Notes under the pieces: model-generated
Database searches by the model: none
What the model saw: the letters and a program-made list of their open reading frames with translations, nothing else
Told to the model about the DNA's origin: nothing
NCBI RefSeq assembly: GCF_003813965.1
Contig: NZ_CP033896.1
Location: 434,001-498,000 of the forward strand
Source of the DNA: Corynebacterium choanae
GTDB taxonomy: Bacteria; Actinomycetota; Actinomycetes; Mycobacteriales; Mycobacteriaceae
Direction of reading: 5' to 3'
DNA length: 64,000 nt
In this document: piece after piece, positions 27,173-37,183 of the stretch
Position numbering within the stretch: position 1 is the stretch's first letter
Layout of the letters: the number at the start of each line of letters is the position of its first letter
Made by a program: the position numbers and the translations under genes

Positions 27173-28774
27173 GTGTCGATGAGTCACGACAGGGGCGGCA
27201 ATCCCACAGACCACCAGCCGGAACATCTAGCTGAGTCGCCCGCGGTGGCACCACAGCCCGGGGACGCTGCCAACTCCGCGGCCGGGATTGCACAGTTGCC
27301 GCGGGCGCCACATGTCGCGGGTTCGTCGGATGGGACACCAGTACAGCGTTTATCGTTTCGGCAGCGGCTGCACCGGGCGCTACATCCGCGACTGTGGAAA
27401 CTTCCAACACTGCTGGTGTGTATCGTAGTGCTGCTGTCTGCGGCGGGACTTGTTGCTAGTGCCGGGGCTGTCAATATGACGATGCGGCAAGTTGCAGTGA
27501 GCAACATTGATAAAGACCTGCTGATTGCTGCGCATTCGTGGGCGGGTGGACAGCTGTTGCAGCCACTGCCCGCTGAGCATCGGCCGCCGTCAAATTTTTA
27601 TGTGTATAAAGAAACCGCGGCCGGTGCGATTGTGTATAACGATTCGAATATCAGCCCGGATTTGTCAGCCATCACCGAACTGCAGATACCGGTGACTATT
27701 CCTAGTGTGGATGCCGGCCAGCGGTGGGCAAAGTGGCGGGCGTTGGCAATTCAAGATGATCAATCCACCACTGTGGTGGCCATGTCCCTGGAGCCGACCC
27801 GGCAGCTCATAGTGTGGCTTACACTGCTGGAAACTCTCATCGGGTTAGTGGTGTTGGTGGCGCTTGCGCTGCTTGCAGCGTTTGTGGTGCGCCGCGCGTT
27901 GCGGCCGTTAAAAGAGTTGGAAGATACCGCTACCGCGATTGCGGCCGGTGATCATGAACGACGTGTCCCCACCTGGCCTGCCACCACTGAGGTTGGCCAA
28001 TTATCGCGGGCGCTGAATGTGATGCTTGCGAAACTCGATATTTCCTTGACCCAGGCGGAAGAAAAAGAAGCCCAAATGCGGCGGTTTGTTGGGGATGCCT
28101 CCCATGAGCTGCGGACACCGCTGACGAGTTTGCAAGGCTTCGCTGAACTGTATCGCAGCGGTGCAGTGAGTGATCCGGAGTATTGTCTCACCCGGATTGA
28201 GCAGGAAGCACAGCGTATGCGTGCCCTTGTTGAAGATCTGTTGGCGTTAACTCGGGCGGAAGGCCAACCCCTGCAGTTGGCGCCGGTTGATGCGGCCTTG
28301 TTAATCGATGATGTGGCGCAGTCGATGCGGGCAGCCTGGCCGGATCGCCGAATCACTGTCACACTTCCCACAGATGACCCTGAATCATTGCAGGTCATCG
28401 CTGATAGCGACCGTTTGCGGCAGGTGGTAAACAATATTGTGGCAAACGCTTTAGTGCATGGCGGGTCCCAGGCGCAGGTAACGCTTGCTGTTGAAGCAGT
28501 CCCCGAATCAGCATCCCGGCCAGCGGCGGTCGCAATCAAGATTAGTGATGACGGAATCGGAATGGAACAGCACGATGTTGACCATATTTTTGAACGGTTC
28601 TATCGGGCTGATACGTCGCGGTGCCGGTCGGCAGTAAACACCGGCAACGGGCTGGGGCTGTCGATTGTGCGTTCGCTGGTATTGGCTCATCATGGTTCGA
28701 TTGCGGTGCGCTCAGCGGTGGGGGAGGGGTCGACGTTTACCGTCACTATTCCTTGCGAGTTTGTGGCCGGATAA
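27173..28774 (+). CDS. phoS: Two-component sensor histidine kinase (PhoS-like)
   Basis: A membrane sensor of about 533 residues. A cytoplasmic Pro/Ala-rich start is followed by TM1 (about 80-105), an external sensing region (about 105-215), TM2 (about 215-245), a HAMP domain and the kinase core. The autophosphorylated His lies in DASHELRTPLTSL; the N box is NNIVANALVHG, the G1 box DDGIGM and the G2 box GNGLGLSI. AAGGAG at 27162 fits the GTG at 27173 best; an ATG at 27179 is two codons further in. It is probably co-transcribed with phoR, although 212 bases separate them. Confidence 0.9.
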   Translation: MSMSHDRGGNPTDHQPEHLAESPAVAPQPGDAANSAAGIAQLPRAPHVAGSSDGTPVQRLSFRQRLHRALHPRLWKLPTLLVCIVVLLSAAGLVASAGAVNMTMRQVAVSNIDKDLLIAAHSWAGGQLLQPLPAEHRPPSNFYVYKETAAGAIVYNDSNISPDLSAITELQIPVTIPSVDAGQRWAKWRALAIQDDQSTTVVAMSLEPTRQLIVWLTLLETLIGLVVLVALALLAAFVVRRALRPLKELEDTATAIAAGDHERRVPTWPATTEVGQLSRALNVMLAKLDISLTQAEEKEAQMRRFVGDASHELRTPLTSLQGFAELYRSGAVSDPEYCLTRIEQEAQRMRALVEDLLALTRAEGQPLQLAPVDAALLIDDVAQSMRAAWPDRRITVTLPTDDPESLQVIADSDRLRQVVNNIVANALVHGGSQAQVTLAVEAVPESASRPAAVAIKISDDGIGMEQHDVDHIFERFYRADTSRCRSAVNTGNGLGLSIVRSLVLAHHGSIAVRSAVGEGSTFTVTIPCEFVAG

Positions 28775-29139
28775 GTGGTGCTGCCGCGGACGATTTTTGC
28801 ACATCCCCGTGCCAATACTTGCTTCTTGCAGGTAGATGCTGTTTTTCTGGCAGAAAATCTGGTGCTGCGATCGACAGATCCTGAGGTCTTAGGGGATGGG
28901 GCGGCTCACGGAAAGCTGCTTGGCGTCGGTGATCACCCAACAAGGAGAGATGGGGCTTGCCTGCGAATAAATAGCGTTCATGGCGCCCCTCGTTGGTGGG
29001 AATCCGGGAGCGGCGGTGCTGCTGCTATCGCAGCTCACCGTCGCGCCGCGTTGGTAGGCGGAACTAGTTGCGACGGCTGTGCTATTTACCGCGGTGAGCG
29101 CTGTCCCCACCCACCGTATGGTGTGATGATTATCTCCTT

Positions 29140-29153
29140 CGGAAACGTTTCCG
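29140..29153. promoter_or_regulatory. LacI-type operator 1
   Basis: Perfect 14-bp palindrome CGGAAACGTTTCCG with the central CG typical of LacI/CcpA-family sites. The centre is 64 bp from operator 2, about six helical turns, so one dimer-of-dimers could bind both. The LacI gene at 33227 is the obvious candidate protein. Confidence 0.75.
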
Positions 29154-29203
29154 GGAAAAGTCATTGTATTGCAAAAATTTGACTGCTACCGTGGGCAATT
29201 AGT

Positions 29204-29217
29204 CGGAAACGTTTCCG
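29204..29217. promoter_or_regulatory. LacI-type operator 2
   Basis: The same palindrome, extended by one more matching pair to TCGGAAACGTTTCCGA (29203-29218). It lies about 210 bases upstream of the binding-protein gene, probably next to or over its promoter. Confidence 0.78.
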
Positions 29218-29427
29218 AAACTGGGATTGATGCCCCATGCTGCGGCGGTGGTTCGGGGATTGACTCACCATCCTTGCCGGATACACCCCATCCTGGCAAC
29301 GCCTACTGGTGTTGTTGTTCATAGCAAGACATGCACAGCGCAACCAGCAGCACGCGCCAACAGTTGGCGCACCACACGATGGCATCATCCTGTTGCAGTA
29401 TCGATTGAAAAAGAAAGTTCCTGTGTG

Positions 29428-30759
29428 ATGAAACTGACCAAGATCTTGTCGCTGTCCATGGCTGCAGTGCTGGCCACCAGCGGGCTTGCTGCCTGCTCCT
29501 CTGATTCCTCTGATGCGGCCGGCGACGGTGCCGGACAGGTGTACTTCCTGAACTGGAAGCCGGAACAAGATGCGGCTTATCAAAAGATTGCTGAAGAGTA
29601 CACCGCCAAGACTGGTGTGCCGGTCAAGGTAGTTACCGCAGCATCCGGTACCTATGAGCAGACCCTCAAGTCGCAGATCTCCAAGTCGGATGCCCCCACC
29701 CTGATTCAGGTCAACGGCCCGGTGGGTCTCGCTTCTTGGCAGAAGTACACCGAAAACCTCACCGACACCGACTTCGCGAAAGCCCTCAACGACCCAGAGC
29801 TCGCCCTCAAGGGTGAAGACGGCAATGTCTACGGTGTGCCGCTGGCTGTGGAAGGCTACGGTCTGATCTACAACCAGGAGATCTTCGACAAGTACTTCGC
29901 CCTGCCAGGCGCGAAAGCATCCTCAATGGATGAGATCGACGGCTTCCAGAAGCTGAAGGAAGTCGCCGACGACATGCAGGCGAAGAAAGATGAACTGGGA
30001 ATCGATGGCGTGTTTGCCTCCACGTCTTTGGCAACCGGTGAAGACTGGCGCTGGCAAACCCACCTGTCGAATGTGCCGTTCTACTACGAGTTCAAAGATA
30101 ACAACGACATGGATCCGGCTGAGGTCGAATTCAAGTACAACGACGAGTTTAAAAACCTCTTCGATCTCTATCTCACCGATTCGACGATCCCTGCCTCCCT
30201 TGCCCCCAGCAAGGATGTAGCTTCGTCAATGGCAGAGTTCGCGCTTGGCAAGGCTGCCATGGTACAAAACGGCACCTGGGCTTGGTCGCAGATCTCCGAG
30301 ATCGACGGCAACACGGTCGCGGAAGAAAACATCAAGTTTATGCCGCTGTACACCGGCCACAACGGGGAAGACAAGCAGGGGCTGTGCATCGGTACCGAAG
30401 CATTTATGGCTATCAACGCCAAGGCCAGCGAGGCTGACAAGCAGGCAACCATCGACTTCGTCAACTGGCTGTTCCTCTCCGATGAGGGCAAAGAGCACGT
30501 CGTCAACGATCTTGGTTTCATCGCCCCATTCACCAACTACACCGAAGCTGACGTACCAAACGATCCATTGGCCAAGCAGATGGCTGAATCGATGACCAAC
30601 GGCAACACCAATGTGGTGCCCTGGATCTTCACCGTTTATCCAGGCCAGGCGTTTAAGAATGCCTTTGGTCAGGCACTCGGCCAGTATGCTGCCGGCAACA
30701 TGGAATGGTCGGAAGTTGTCGACACTGTGAAGGAAAACTGGGCGGCGGAAAAGAAGTAA
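29428..30759 (+). CDS. Sugar ABC transporter substrate-binding lipoprotein
   Basis: A 443-residue extracytoplasmic solute-binding protein, family 1 (MalE/UgpB-like). A lipoprotein signal (MKLTKILSLSM, then lipobox LAAC about residue 22) anchors the mature protein. The binding domain shows the typical FLNWKPEQDAAYQKIAEEY opening and the LPLAVEG/GLIYN segment. The ATG at 29428 sits right before the signal peptide; the longer open frame upstream is not family sequence. It starts the transporter operon under two operators. Substrate is unknown, probably a di- or oligosaccharide. Confidence 0.92.
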   Translation: MKLTKILSLSMAAVLATSGLAACSSDSSDAAGDGAGQVYFLNWKPEQDAAYQKIAEEYTAKTGVPVKVVTAASGTYEQTLKSQISKSDAPTLIQVNGPVGLASWQKYTENLTDTDFAKALNDPELALKGEDGNVYGVPLAVEGYGLIYNQEIFDKYFALPGAKASSMDEIDGFQKLKEVADDMQAKKDELGIDGVFASTSLATGEDWRWQTHLSNVPFYYEFKDNNDMDPAEVEFKYNDEFKNLFDLYLTDSTIPASLAPSKDVASSMAEFALGKAAMVQNGTWAWSQISEIDGNTVAEENIKFMPLYTGHNGEDKQGLCIGTEAFMAINAKASEADKQATIDFVNWLFLSDEGKEHVVNDLGFIAPFTNYTEADVPNDPLAKQMAESMTNGNTNVVPWIFTVYPGQAFKNAFGQALGQYAAGNMEWSEVVDTVKENWAAEKK

Positions 30760-31192
30760 GCCTGTCCACCTGCACAGCAGCGCAGATGAGTAGCTGGGTC
30801 AACAGTTGCCAAGGGGGTGAGCTTCGGCGTTGCCCAGCACACCCCCGCCCAGCCACCTTCCCTGTTCGGTTACGCTGTGCATCCCTTGGCAACCGTGAAC
30901 TACCGACTTGTGTATTCCCTCATGTGTACTCCCACCTGGGTGAGCCAAGTCGGTGGTGGCGGTGATCCGGCATGTACCAATTCGGCAGTTGCCGCCGGGG
31001 TAGGCCACCGACGACTGCCACATAATACTGATTTCGCTTATTGCTCCCACCGTCAATCCCACTACACAAGGGTAGGAAGCCTGGCACCGGCCGCACCGCT
31101 CCACTGCAGGTGCGACGCTACTCCAAGTTTCTTCACCCCCAACACAGTGGGCACTGGCGTGTGGCTTTCCACCACCACTTCTAGGGAAAATC
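30760..31192. other. Long intergenic between binding protein and permease
   Basis: 433 bases lie between the first and second gene of the transporter operon. A stem (GGGGGTG at 30813-30819 with CACCCCC at 30840-30846) may serve as a partial terminator or mRNA stabiliser that keeps binding protein in excess. No gene is seen. Confidence 0.5.
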
Positions 31193-32041
31193 ATGAGATC
31201 CAACCTCAAATATTATTTCCCGGTGTTCGTGCTGCCGACGCTGTTGGCGTTTGCGATCGCATTTCTTGTGCCGTTTTTCGTCGGCCTATTCTTAAGTTTC
31301 TGCGATTTCACTACGATCACCGACGCGGAATGGGTCGGCGTCCAAAATTATGTCGACGCCCTCACCGACACCCGCTCCGGATTTGTTGATAGTTTCATCT
31401 TCACCGCCATGGTTGTGGTGGTCTCTATTGTCACCGTCAACATCATCGCCTTCTCGATTGCTTGGGTGCTCACCTTAAAGCTCAAGGGCACAAACTTTTT
31501 CCGCACCGTGTTTTTTATGCCGAACCTGATCGGCGGCATTGTGCTCGGCTACACCTGGCAGGTGATCATTAACGCGATCCTTGCGAAATATGCCACGACC
31601 ATCATTGCCGACTGGAAATACGGCTATATCGGCATGATCATCCTCATCAACTGGCAGCTCATCGGCTACATGATGATTATCTACATTGCCGGTCTGCAAA
31701 ATGTGCCGCCAGAACTTATCGAAGCCGCAGAGCTCGACGGGGCTGGCCGCTGGACAGTGTTGCGGCACGTCACCATTCCGATGGTGATGCCGTCAATCAC
31801 CATTTGTTTGTTCCTCACCCTGGCGAACACCTTCAAGCTGTACGACCAGAACTTGGCGCTGACCAATGGTGCCCCGCAAAATAAAACCGAAATGGTGGCT
31901 TTGAACATTGTGAACACGATGTTCTTCCGCATCGGTGAAGAGGGTGTTGGCCAAGCCAAGGCTGTGATCTTCGTGGTCATTGTGGTGGCAATCGCCATGT
32001 TCCAGATTCGCGCGACCCGCGGCCGGGAGGTTGAAGCCTAA
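31193..32041 (+). CDS. Sugar ABC transporter permease (MalF type)
   Basis: A 282-residue integral membrane protein with about six hydrophobic helices. The cytoplasmic EAA loop is EAAELDGAGRWTVLRHVTIP, which docks on the ATPase. GGGAAAATC precedes the ATG at 31193. Stop and next start are separated by one base, so the two permeases are translated together. Pairs with the next gene as a heterodimer. Confidence 0.92.
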   Translation: MRSNLKYYFPVFVLPTLLAFAIAFLVPFFVGLFLSFCDFTTITDAEWVGVQNYVDALTDTRSGFVDSFIFTAMVVVVSIVTVNIIAFSIAWVLTLKLKGTNFFRTVFFMPNLIGGIVLGYTWQVIINAILAKYATTIIADWKYGYIGMIILINWQLIGYMMIIYIAGLQNVPPELIEAAELDGAGRWTVLRHVTIPMVMPSITICLFLTLANTFKLYDQNLALTNGAPQNKTEMVALNIVNTMFFRIGEEGVGQAKAVIFVVIVVAIAMFQIRATRGREVEA

Positions 32042-32042
32042 C

Positions 32043-32948
32043 ATGTCTACGCCACAAACCACGCCGAAAAAGCGGCTTTCAACAAAGGCGAAGGCCACCG
32101 AAAAATATCAGGTCGGCACCGCTGCAAAGATCATCATCTACGCCATTTTGGTGCTGCTCACCTTGGTGTTCCTCGGTCCGATCTTCTTTATTCTGCTGAA
32201 CTCGTTTAAGTCGAAGTTCTCCATCGCCGATCAGCCATTTGTGCTGCCCACCGGGGATATGTTCGTCGGCTGGGAGAACTACATCACCGGCCTGCAGCTG
32301 TCTGGGTTCGCCTCAGCGATTTTCTGGTCGTTTTTTATCACGATCTGTTCGGTGATCGTCATTGTGTTCTTCTGCGCAATGACCGCCTACTACATCACCC
32401 GGGTGAAAACCTGGTGGACTACCGCCCTGTATTACATGTTTGTGTTCTCTATGGTGGTGCCGTTCCAAATGGTGATGTTCCCGACGGTGAAAATCTCTGA
32501 CATGCTGCATCTTGGTAACCCGTGGGGCATTGTGGTGCTCTATCTCGGGTTTGGTGCTGGCCTGTCGGTGTTTATGTATTCCGGTTTCATCAAATCCATC
32601 CCCTTAGAGATCGAAGAAGCAGCCATGATTGATGGCTGTAATCCGATCCAAACCTATTTCCGGATTGTGATGCCGATGCTGAAGCCAACCGCGATCACGG
32701 TCGCCATTTTGAACACCATGTGGGTGTGGAATGACTTCCTGCTGCCATATTTGGTTATCGGGTTGTCCCGCCCGGAGTATCGCACTATTCCGGTGGTGGT
32801 GCAGTTCTTGGTCGGCTCGAACGGTAACCGCGATATCGGCGCGCTGATGGCGATGCTGGTGCTGGCCATTATTCCAATCGTGGTGTTTTATATCGCCGCC
32901 CAGCGCTACATTATTGAAGGTGTCGCCGCCGGTGCCGTGAAGGGCTAG
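32043..32948 (+). CDS. Sugar ABC transporter permease (MalG type)
   Basis: A 301-residue permease. A Lys-rich cytoplasmic N-terminus precedes about six helices; the EAA loop is EEAAMIDGCNPIQTYFRIVMP. The ATG at 32043 lies one base after the previous stop. No ATP-binding-cassette gene follows. Actinobacterial sugar importers often use a shared ATPase (MsiK-like) encoded elsewhere. Confidence 0.92.
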   Translation: MSTPQTTPKKRLSTKAKATEKYQVGTAAKIIIYAILVLLTLVFLGPIFFILLNSFKSKFSIADQPFVLPTGDMFVGWENYITGLQLSGFASAIFWSFFITICSVIVIVFFCAMTAYYITRVKTWWTTALYYMFVFSMVVPFQMVMFPTVKISDMLHLGNPWGIVVLYLGFGAGLSVFMYSGFIKSIPLEIEEAAMIDGCNPIQTYFRIVMPMLKPTAITVAILNTMWVWNDFLLPYLVIGLSRPEYRTIPVVVQFLVGSNGNRDIGALMAMLVLAIIPIVVFYIAAQRYIIEGVAAGAVKG

Positions 32949-33226
32949 TAACCCTCAAGGAAAAAACTCATCAGGGATAAACACTGCACTGTCCCACTAC
33001 TGCCCTTTAGGTTTGCTTCCCAGCTCCGAAGTTCGTATGCAGCGCGGGCGATCTGCTCTCTGATCGCTTGCGCTGTCATGCTGTCGGCAGTCTATTTTGC
33101 GCAGCACACTGTTGCACAGGGCGTTGTGTGCTGCTGCCAAGCAGAAGTGGGGTGGCTAAGGGTTTGTGGGTGCTTACAGGGTGGATGGTGCAGAAGAACA
33201 ACATTGCGGGAAGAAAAGGCGGGTCA

Positions 33227-34273
33227 ATGGTGATGCGGAGTGCAGCTAAAGCGGTAACAATCCGGGATATTGCGCTGGCATCCGGGGTGGGGGTGACGAC
33301 CGTGTCACGGGCGTTGAATAACAGTCCCGGGATCGCCCCAGAGACCCGTGCCCGGGTGCTGGCGGAAGCCACCCGGTTGAACTATCAGCCGAATATGTAC
33401 GCCAAGTCGCTTCGCGCCGCCGACGCCCGCACCGTCGCGGTGGTAGTCAAAGGGCCGTCGAATCCGTTTTTTCAACTGCTCTACGACGATCTTGAACAGC
33501 TGTTGCGCGGTAATGATTGTACTGTCAGCCTGTTTCGGGCAAGTCACGATGCAGACGAGTTTGCTCAGGCGCGCGAAATTTGTTCCCGCTATCAGCCGGC
33601 AGCAGTACTGTTTTTAGGTGGTGGCGTCGCCGGAAAAGCAGCACCTAGTCTGCCCGTGCCGTCGGTGGTGGCAACAGCCCCGGCGTGGCCAACGAACGAC
33701 ACGGTGAGTGTGCGGATAGATGATCGGCGCGCAGTCGCCGATGTGGTTGATCATCTCGTGGCGATGGGCCATGAACACATTGCGTTGCTTTCCACGGATG
33801 AAAATCCGGGCACGGTCGGCGGTATTCGGCGCAGTGCTTTCGTGGAGCGGATGGCTCACTATGGTTTGCATGTGCCCAGCCAGCATATTGTTACCGCCCC
33901 GTTGAAACATCGCCCATATTCTTTTGACTACGGCTACCAGTTGGGGAAGGCCTGCACCGAGCAGGCTGCGTCCTGCACTGCTGTGGTGGGGTCATCGGAT
34001 GTGTTGGCACTAGGGGCGATGCGGGCCTTGCATGATCAGGGGATTTCCTGCCCGGATGATATCGCGATTACTGGTTTTGATGGCTTGGATGTGGCGCGTT
34101 GCACGATTCCAACATTGACTACGATCGATCAGCCAGTGCAGGCTATTGCTGCGAGTTGTGTGTCGAATTTGACTGGGCTGATTGCCGGGCGGAAGGTGCC
34201 GAAAGAAACTACGCTGCGCGGTTCGTTGCGGCTTGGTGAATCGACAGCGAAACCCCCACGGGTGCGACGATAA
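33227..34273 (+). CDS. LacI-family transcription regulator of the sugar transporter
   Basis: A 348-residue regulator. The helix-turn-helix (VTIRDIALASGVGVTTVSRA, about residues 10-29) is followed by the hinge (AKSLRAADART) and an effector-binding domain with ITGFDGLDVAR. The ATG at 33227 follows GGCGGG; the frame continues upstream without support. It is transcribed in the same direction as the transporter, 280 bases downstream, and the two GGAAACGTTTCC operators of that operon fit LacI family recognition. Regulating them is inference. Confidence 0.87.
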   Translation: MVMRSAAKAVTIRDIALASGVGVTTVSRALNNSPGIAPETRARVLAEATRLNYQPNMYAKSLRAADARTVAVVVKGPSNPFFQLLYDDLEQLLRGNDCTVSLFRASHDADEFAQAREICSRYQPAAVLFLGGGVAGKAAPSLPVPSVVATAPAWPTNDTVSVRIDDRRAVADVVDHLVAMGHEHIALLSTDENPGTVGGIRRSAFVERMAHYGLHVPSQHIVTAPLKHRPYSFDYGYQLGKACTEQAASCTAVVGSSDVLALGAMRALHDQGISCPDDIAITGFDGLDVARCTIPTLTTIDQPVQAIAASCVSNLTGLIAGRKVPKETTLRGSLRLGESTAKPPRVRR

Positions 34274-34543
34274 TACTGTTACACAGTGTCGCAGTGGCAC
34301 TCCAGCGACACCATGGCCACCTGACCTCTCGGCGAGACGGTCACACAGTGGCACGGTCGCACTATTGCATGGTGCACGATTGTACGAGTGTGTGCCGGCA
34401 GTGGTGCACAGCAGCTGCCTGGGCAGGCCAGTGGGACAAGCTAGTGTGCCGCCTGGTGATCGTGGGCGTTGCAGAACACATAAGCGCTGCTGCAGGTGGA
34501 AATGTACCGCCTGCAGGTGGTGGTAGAACGAAAGGATCCGGCG

Positions 34544-35185
34544 GTGAAGGGACTGCTTGATATTGATGGTGGGCTGTATGCGGCCTTGCAGCTATTCGCC
34601 GAGATCGTGCTGCTCAATCTATTAATGGTCATTGGGCTGTGTTCGATAGTGTGCGGTGGGGCAGGGATTACTGCCAGTTTCGCGGTCGTGCACACCCGCC
34701 TGAATGGGAATAGTTCGCCCCTGTTTGCCACGTTTATGCAGGCGCTGCGACGAACATGGTTGCGTGCTATTGCCCCGTGGCTGGTGATAGTGGCCATCAC
34801 CCTGATCGCCCTCTGGGAGCTTGCCCTGCTGGCGAGTTTGCCGATGAGTCTGGCCACCCAGGCTGGCCGGGCGTTAGTGATTGTCGCCTATTTGGTGGCT
34901 GTTGCTTGTGTGGTTTGGTATTGCTGCTTGTTAAGCGCAGACGTGCACAATGCTTCGGTGCGGGAGCTTGCCCGACAGGCGATGGTGACCACCATTGTGC
35001 AGCTGCCCCGCACCGCGCTGGTGGTGTTGGTGGTGATCGTGCCAGTGGTGGTGGCCGCGATCTCGCTGCCGTGGGCGCTTCGCCTGGTCGGATTCTATTT
35101 GGTTGTGGGTATCGGCTTGTCGGTGTATCTGCAAGGCCTTGCCACCCATGCGGTGCTGTACCCGCGACCTGAAAGCAGGGCCTGA
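34544..35185 (+). CDS. DUF624 (YesL-like) membrane protein
   Basis: A 213-residue membrane protein with four to five helices and the DUF624 pattern: a helix with LFAEIVLLNLLMVIGL, followed by the GAGITASFAVVHTRL segment and FMQALRR. DUF624 proteins commonly sit next to carbohydrate ABC importers and their regulators, as here. AAAGGA fits the GTG at 34544. The function of the family is not known. Confidence 0.8.
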   Translation: MKGLLDIDGGLYAALQLFAEIVLLNLLMVIGLCSIVCGGAGITASFAVVHTRLNGNSSPLFATFMQALRRTWLRAIAPWLVIVAITLIALWELALLASLPMSLATQAGRALVIVAYLVAVACVVWYCCLLSADVHNASVRELARQAMVTTIVQLPRTALVVLVVIVPVVVAAISLPWALRLVGFYLVVGIGLSVYLQGLATHAVLYPRPESRA

Positions 35186-35413
35186 CAACCCGATGGGGCA
35201 ACAGTATGCATCCCCACATTGGGATGGGTGGCAACGAAGTCACCAGGAAAGATGTGTCCCTGGGGAGGGGGATGATCCCTAGGGGTGAGGGATGGTTGCT
35301 TGCGCGTGGGGATTGCGCCGCGGGTGCCTGGGTGGTGGCGATAGGGAAAGCTGTCTGGGGGATGCTTACACTGATATGTCATGGGATCTGCACCACACGA
35401 TGCAAGCTTGACT

Positions 35414-37183
35414 ATGCGCACTCTACCCGCGCAAGCAGGCGGCATTACCGTTGCGTTTATCGACAATGAGGATTCATTCTCAAGGCTGCTGCTTGATGCG
35501 ATCTGGCAGGCAATAGGGGTGACACCAGTGGTTATTCCCCGCACCATGCAACCGGATCAGGCACGAGATACACTCGCGCAAGCCGATGTGATTGTGGTGG
35601 GGCCAGGCCCTGGCCATCCCGCCAATCCCGCGGATGTGGGAATCAGTGCACTGGCACTCACAGTGGGGAAACCCGTAGTGGGGGTGTGTTTAGGGCATCA
35701 GCTCATCGCGTTGCAGGCAGGGGCAACAGTCAGCCGCGCAGCCTTCCCGCAACACGGGGTATCTTCCAAGATTCAACACCATCACACCGGGGTGTTTGCT
35801 GGGATAGCAAACCCGATGACAGTGATGCGTTACCATTCGCTGGACGTGACCATCGATGATGATTCCCTGCCCTTGGAGGTGCTAGCAACTGCCGCCGATG
35901 GCACAGTGATGATGCTGCGACACACCGAACTTCCCCAGTGGGGTATGCAATTTCACCCGGAATCCTTCGGCACCCCGCAGGGAACCCTGCTGCTGCGCAA
36001 TGTGCTGCTGCAAGCCCTGGGCGTCGACCGGTGGCCGGATACCTATCCGGCCGCAGCCTGGCTCGAATTCGCCAACCACACCCTGCTTGCCGCAGGCACA
36101 CAACTGCTCAGCGCAGCAGAAGTGCAACAGCGCCGCACCACACCACCGGCCGATCCACCATGGATTGTTGCCCTATCCTATGAGGCAACCGAATTACACG
36201 ACGGTGGCGCACTCACCGGTCCGGTCTGCGGGTTTATCCCTTCCCGCTGGATATCCTTTCCGGGACGCCGCGCCATCGACCCGGATCCGATCCTGCCGCC
36301 GCCACTGGTTGACGCCCCACAGTTACGCACCAACCAGCACACCTATGAGCAGCAAGTCCGTTCCTGCCAAGAACATATCGCTGCGGGGGACGCCTATGAG
36401 CTGTGCCTGACCACCGCAGTCACCGGACAGTTCACCACCACCGACAGCGACCGCCACCAGTGGATGCAGCGCGCCTGGCAGCTCTACCGGCGGGTGCGGC
36501 AGCTTACCGATGCACCATTTACCGGAATTTTGACTATTGCGGAATCCTCCAACCCACCGCTGGGGATCATCTCCGCAAGCCCGGAACGATTCCTGTGTGT
36601 TGACAACGACACCGTAATCACCCAACCAATGAAAGGCACTCGCCCCCGGGGCGCTACCCCTGCCCAAGACGCCGCATTGCGTGCGGAGCTGGCAGCAAGT
36701 GAAAAAGACCGGGCAGAAAACATGATGATTGTTGATGTGTTGCGCAATGATGTGTTGCGCTCCTGCGCGCCGGGCAGTGTTACCGTCCCCGCCCTGCAGG
36801 AGGTGCACACCTTCACCCATTGGCATCAGATGATCTCTACGATCACCGGCAGACTCACCACCACCCCGCTGCAGGCGGTGGTGCAAGCATTCCCTGGTGG
36901 ATCGATGACCGGGGCGCCAAAACAGCGCGCCATGCAGCTGCTTGCCGCTATCGAAGGGCACCCCCGCGGCTGGTATTCCGGCGCATTAGGCTATCTTGGT
37001 GTCGATCGCAGCGATGTGGCGATGCTCATCCGCACCCTGGTGATCACCGGTGACAGCTTCACCTATGGTGCCGGTGGGGCAGTGACTAGGCTCTCTGACC
37101 CTGCAGAGGAGTTCGCCGAAGTCCAGGCCAAACTGTACTTCCTTGAAAAGCTGTTAGCTGCCCCCATCACCACAGCGCCGTAA
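35414..37183 (+). CDS. pabAB: Para-aminobenzoate synthase, fused PabA-PabB
   Basis: About 589 residues. The glutamine amidotransferase half (about 10-205) has VVGPGPGHP, the nucleophile Cys in GVCLGHQ and the catalytic His in QFHPESFG. The chorismate-binding half (about 310-580) has PMKGTRPRGATP, the SEKDRAENMMIVD helix and FPGGSMTGAPKQRAM. Together they make aminodeoxychorismate for folate. The start is uncertain: ATG 35414 or ATG 35381, neither with a clear Shine-Dalgarno. pabC follows after 271 bases. An anthranilate synthase is the main alternative, but the fused order and the pabC neighbour favour folate. Confidence 0.88.
   Translation: MRTLPAQAGGITVAFIDNEDSFSRLLLDAIWQAIGVTPVVIPRTMQPDQARDTLAQADVIVVGPGPGHPANPADVGISALALTVGKPVVGVCLGHQLIALQAGATVSRAAFPQHGVSSKIQHHHTGVFAGIANPMTVMRYHSLDVTIDDDSLPLEVLATAADGTVMMLRHTELPQWGMQFHPESFGTPQGTLLLRNVLLQALGVDRWPDTYPAAAWLEFANHTLLAAGTQLLSAAEVQQRRTTPPADPPWIVALSYEATELHDGGALTGPVCGFIPSRWISFPGRRAIDPDPILPPPLVDAPQLRTNQHTYEQQVRSCQEHIAAGDAYELCLTTAVTGQFTTTDSDRHQWMQRAWQLYRRVRQLTDAPFTGILTIAESSNPPLGIISASPERFLCVDNDTVITQPMKGTRPRGATPAQDAALRAELAASEKDRAENMMIVDVLRNDVLRSCAPGSVTVPALQEVHTFTHWHQMISTITGRLTTTPLQAVVQAFPGGSMTGAPKQRAMQLLAAIEGHPRGWYSGALGYLGVDRSDVAMLIRTLVITGDSFTYGAGGAVTRLSDPAEEFAEVQAKLYFLEKLLAAPITTAP

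Larger units (their letters stand above)
28775..29427. other. Regulatory region upstream of the sugar ABC transporter
   Basis: No gene is supported in 650 bases. It holds two perfect CGGAAACGTTTCCG palindromes (listed separately). The right half is the leader of the binding-protein gene. Confidence 0.6.

Noticed and set aside
28947..28975. Tiny AAGGAG-ATG frame coding a six-residue peptide upstream of the sugar operon
   Set aside because: Too short to judge and no attenuator structure nearby; chance occurrence is likely.
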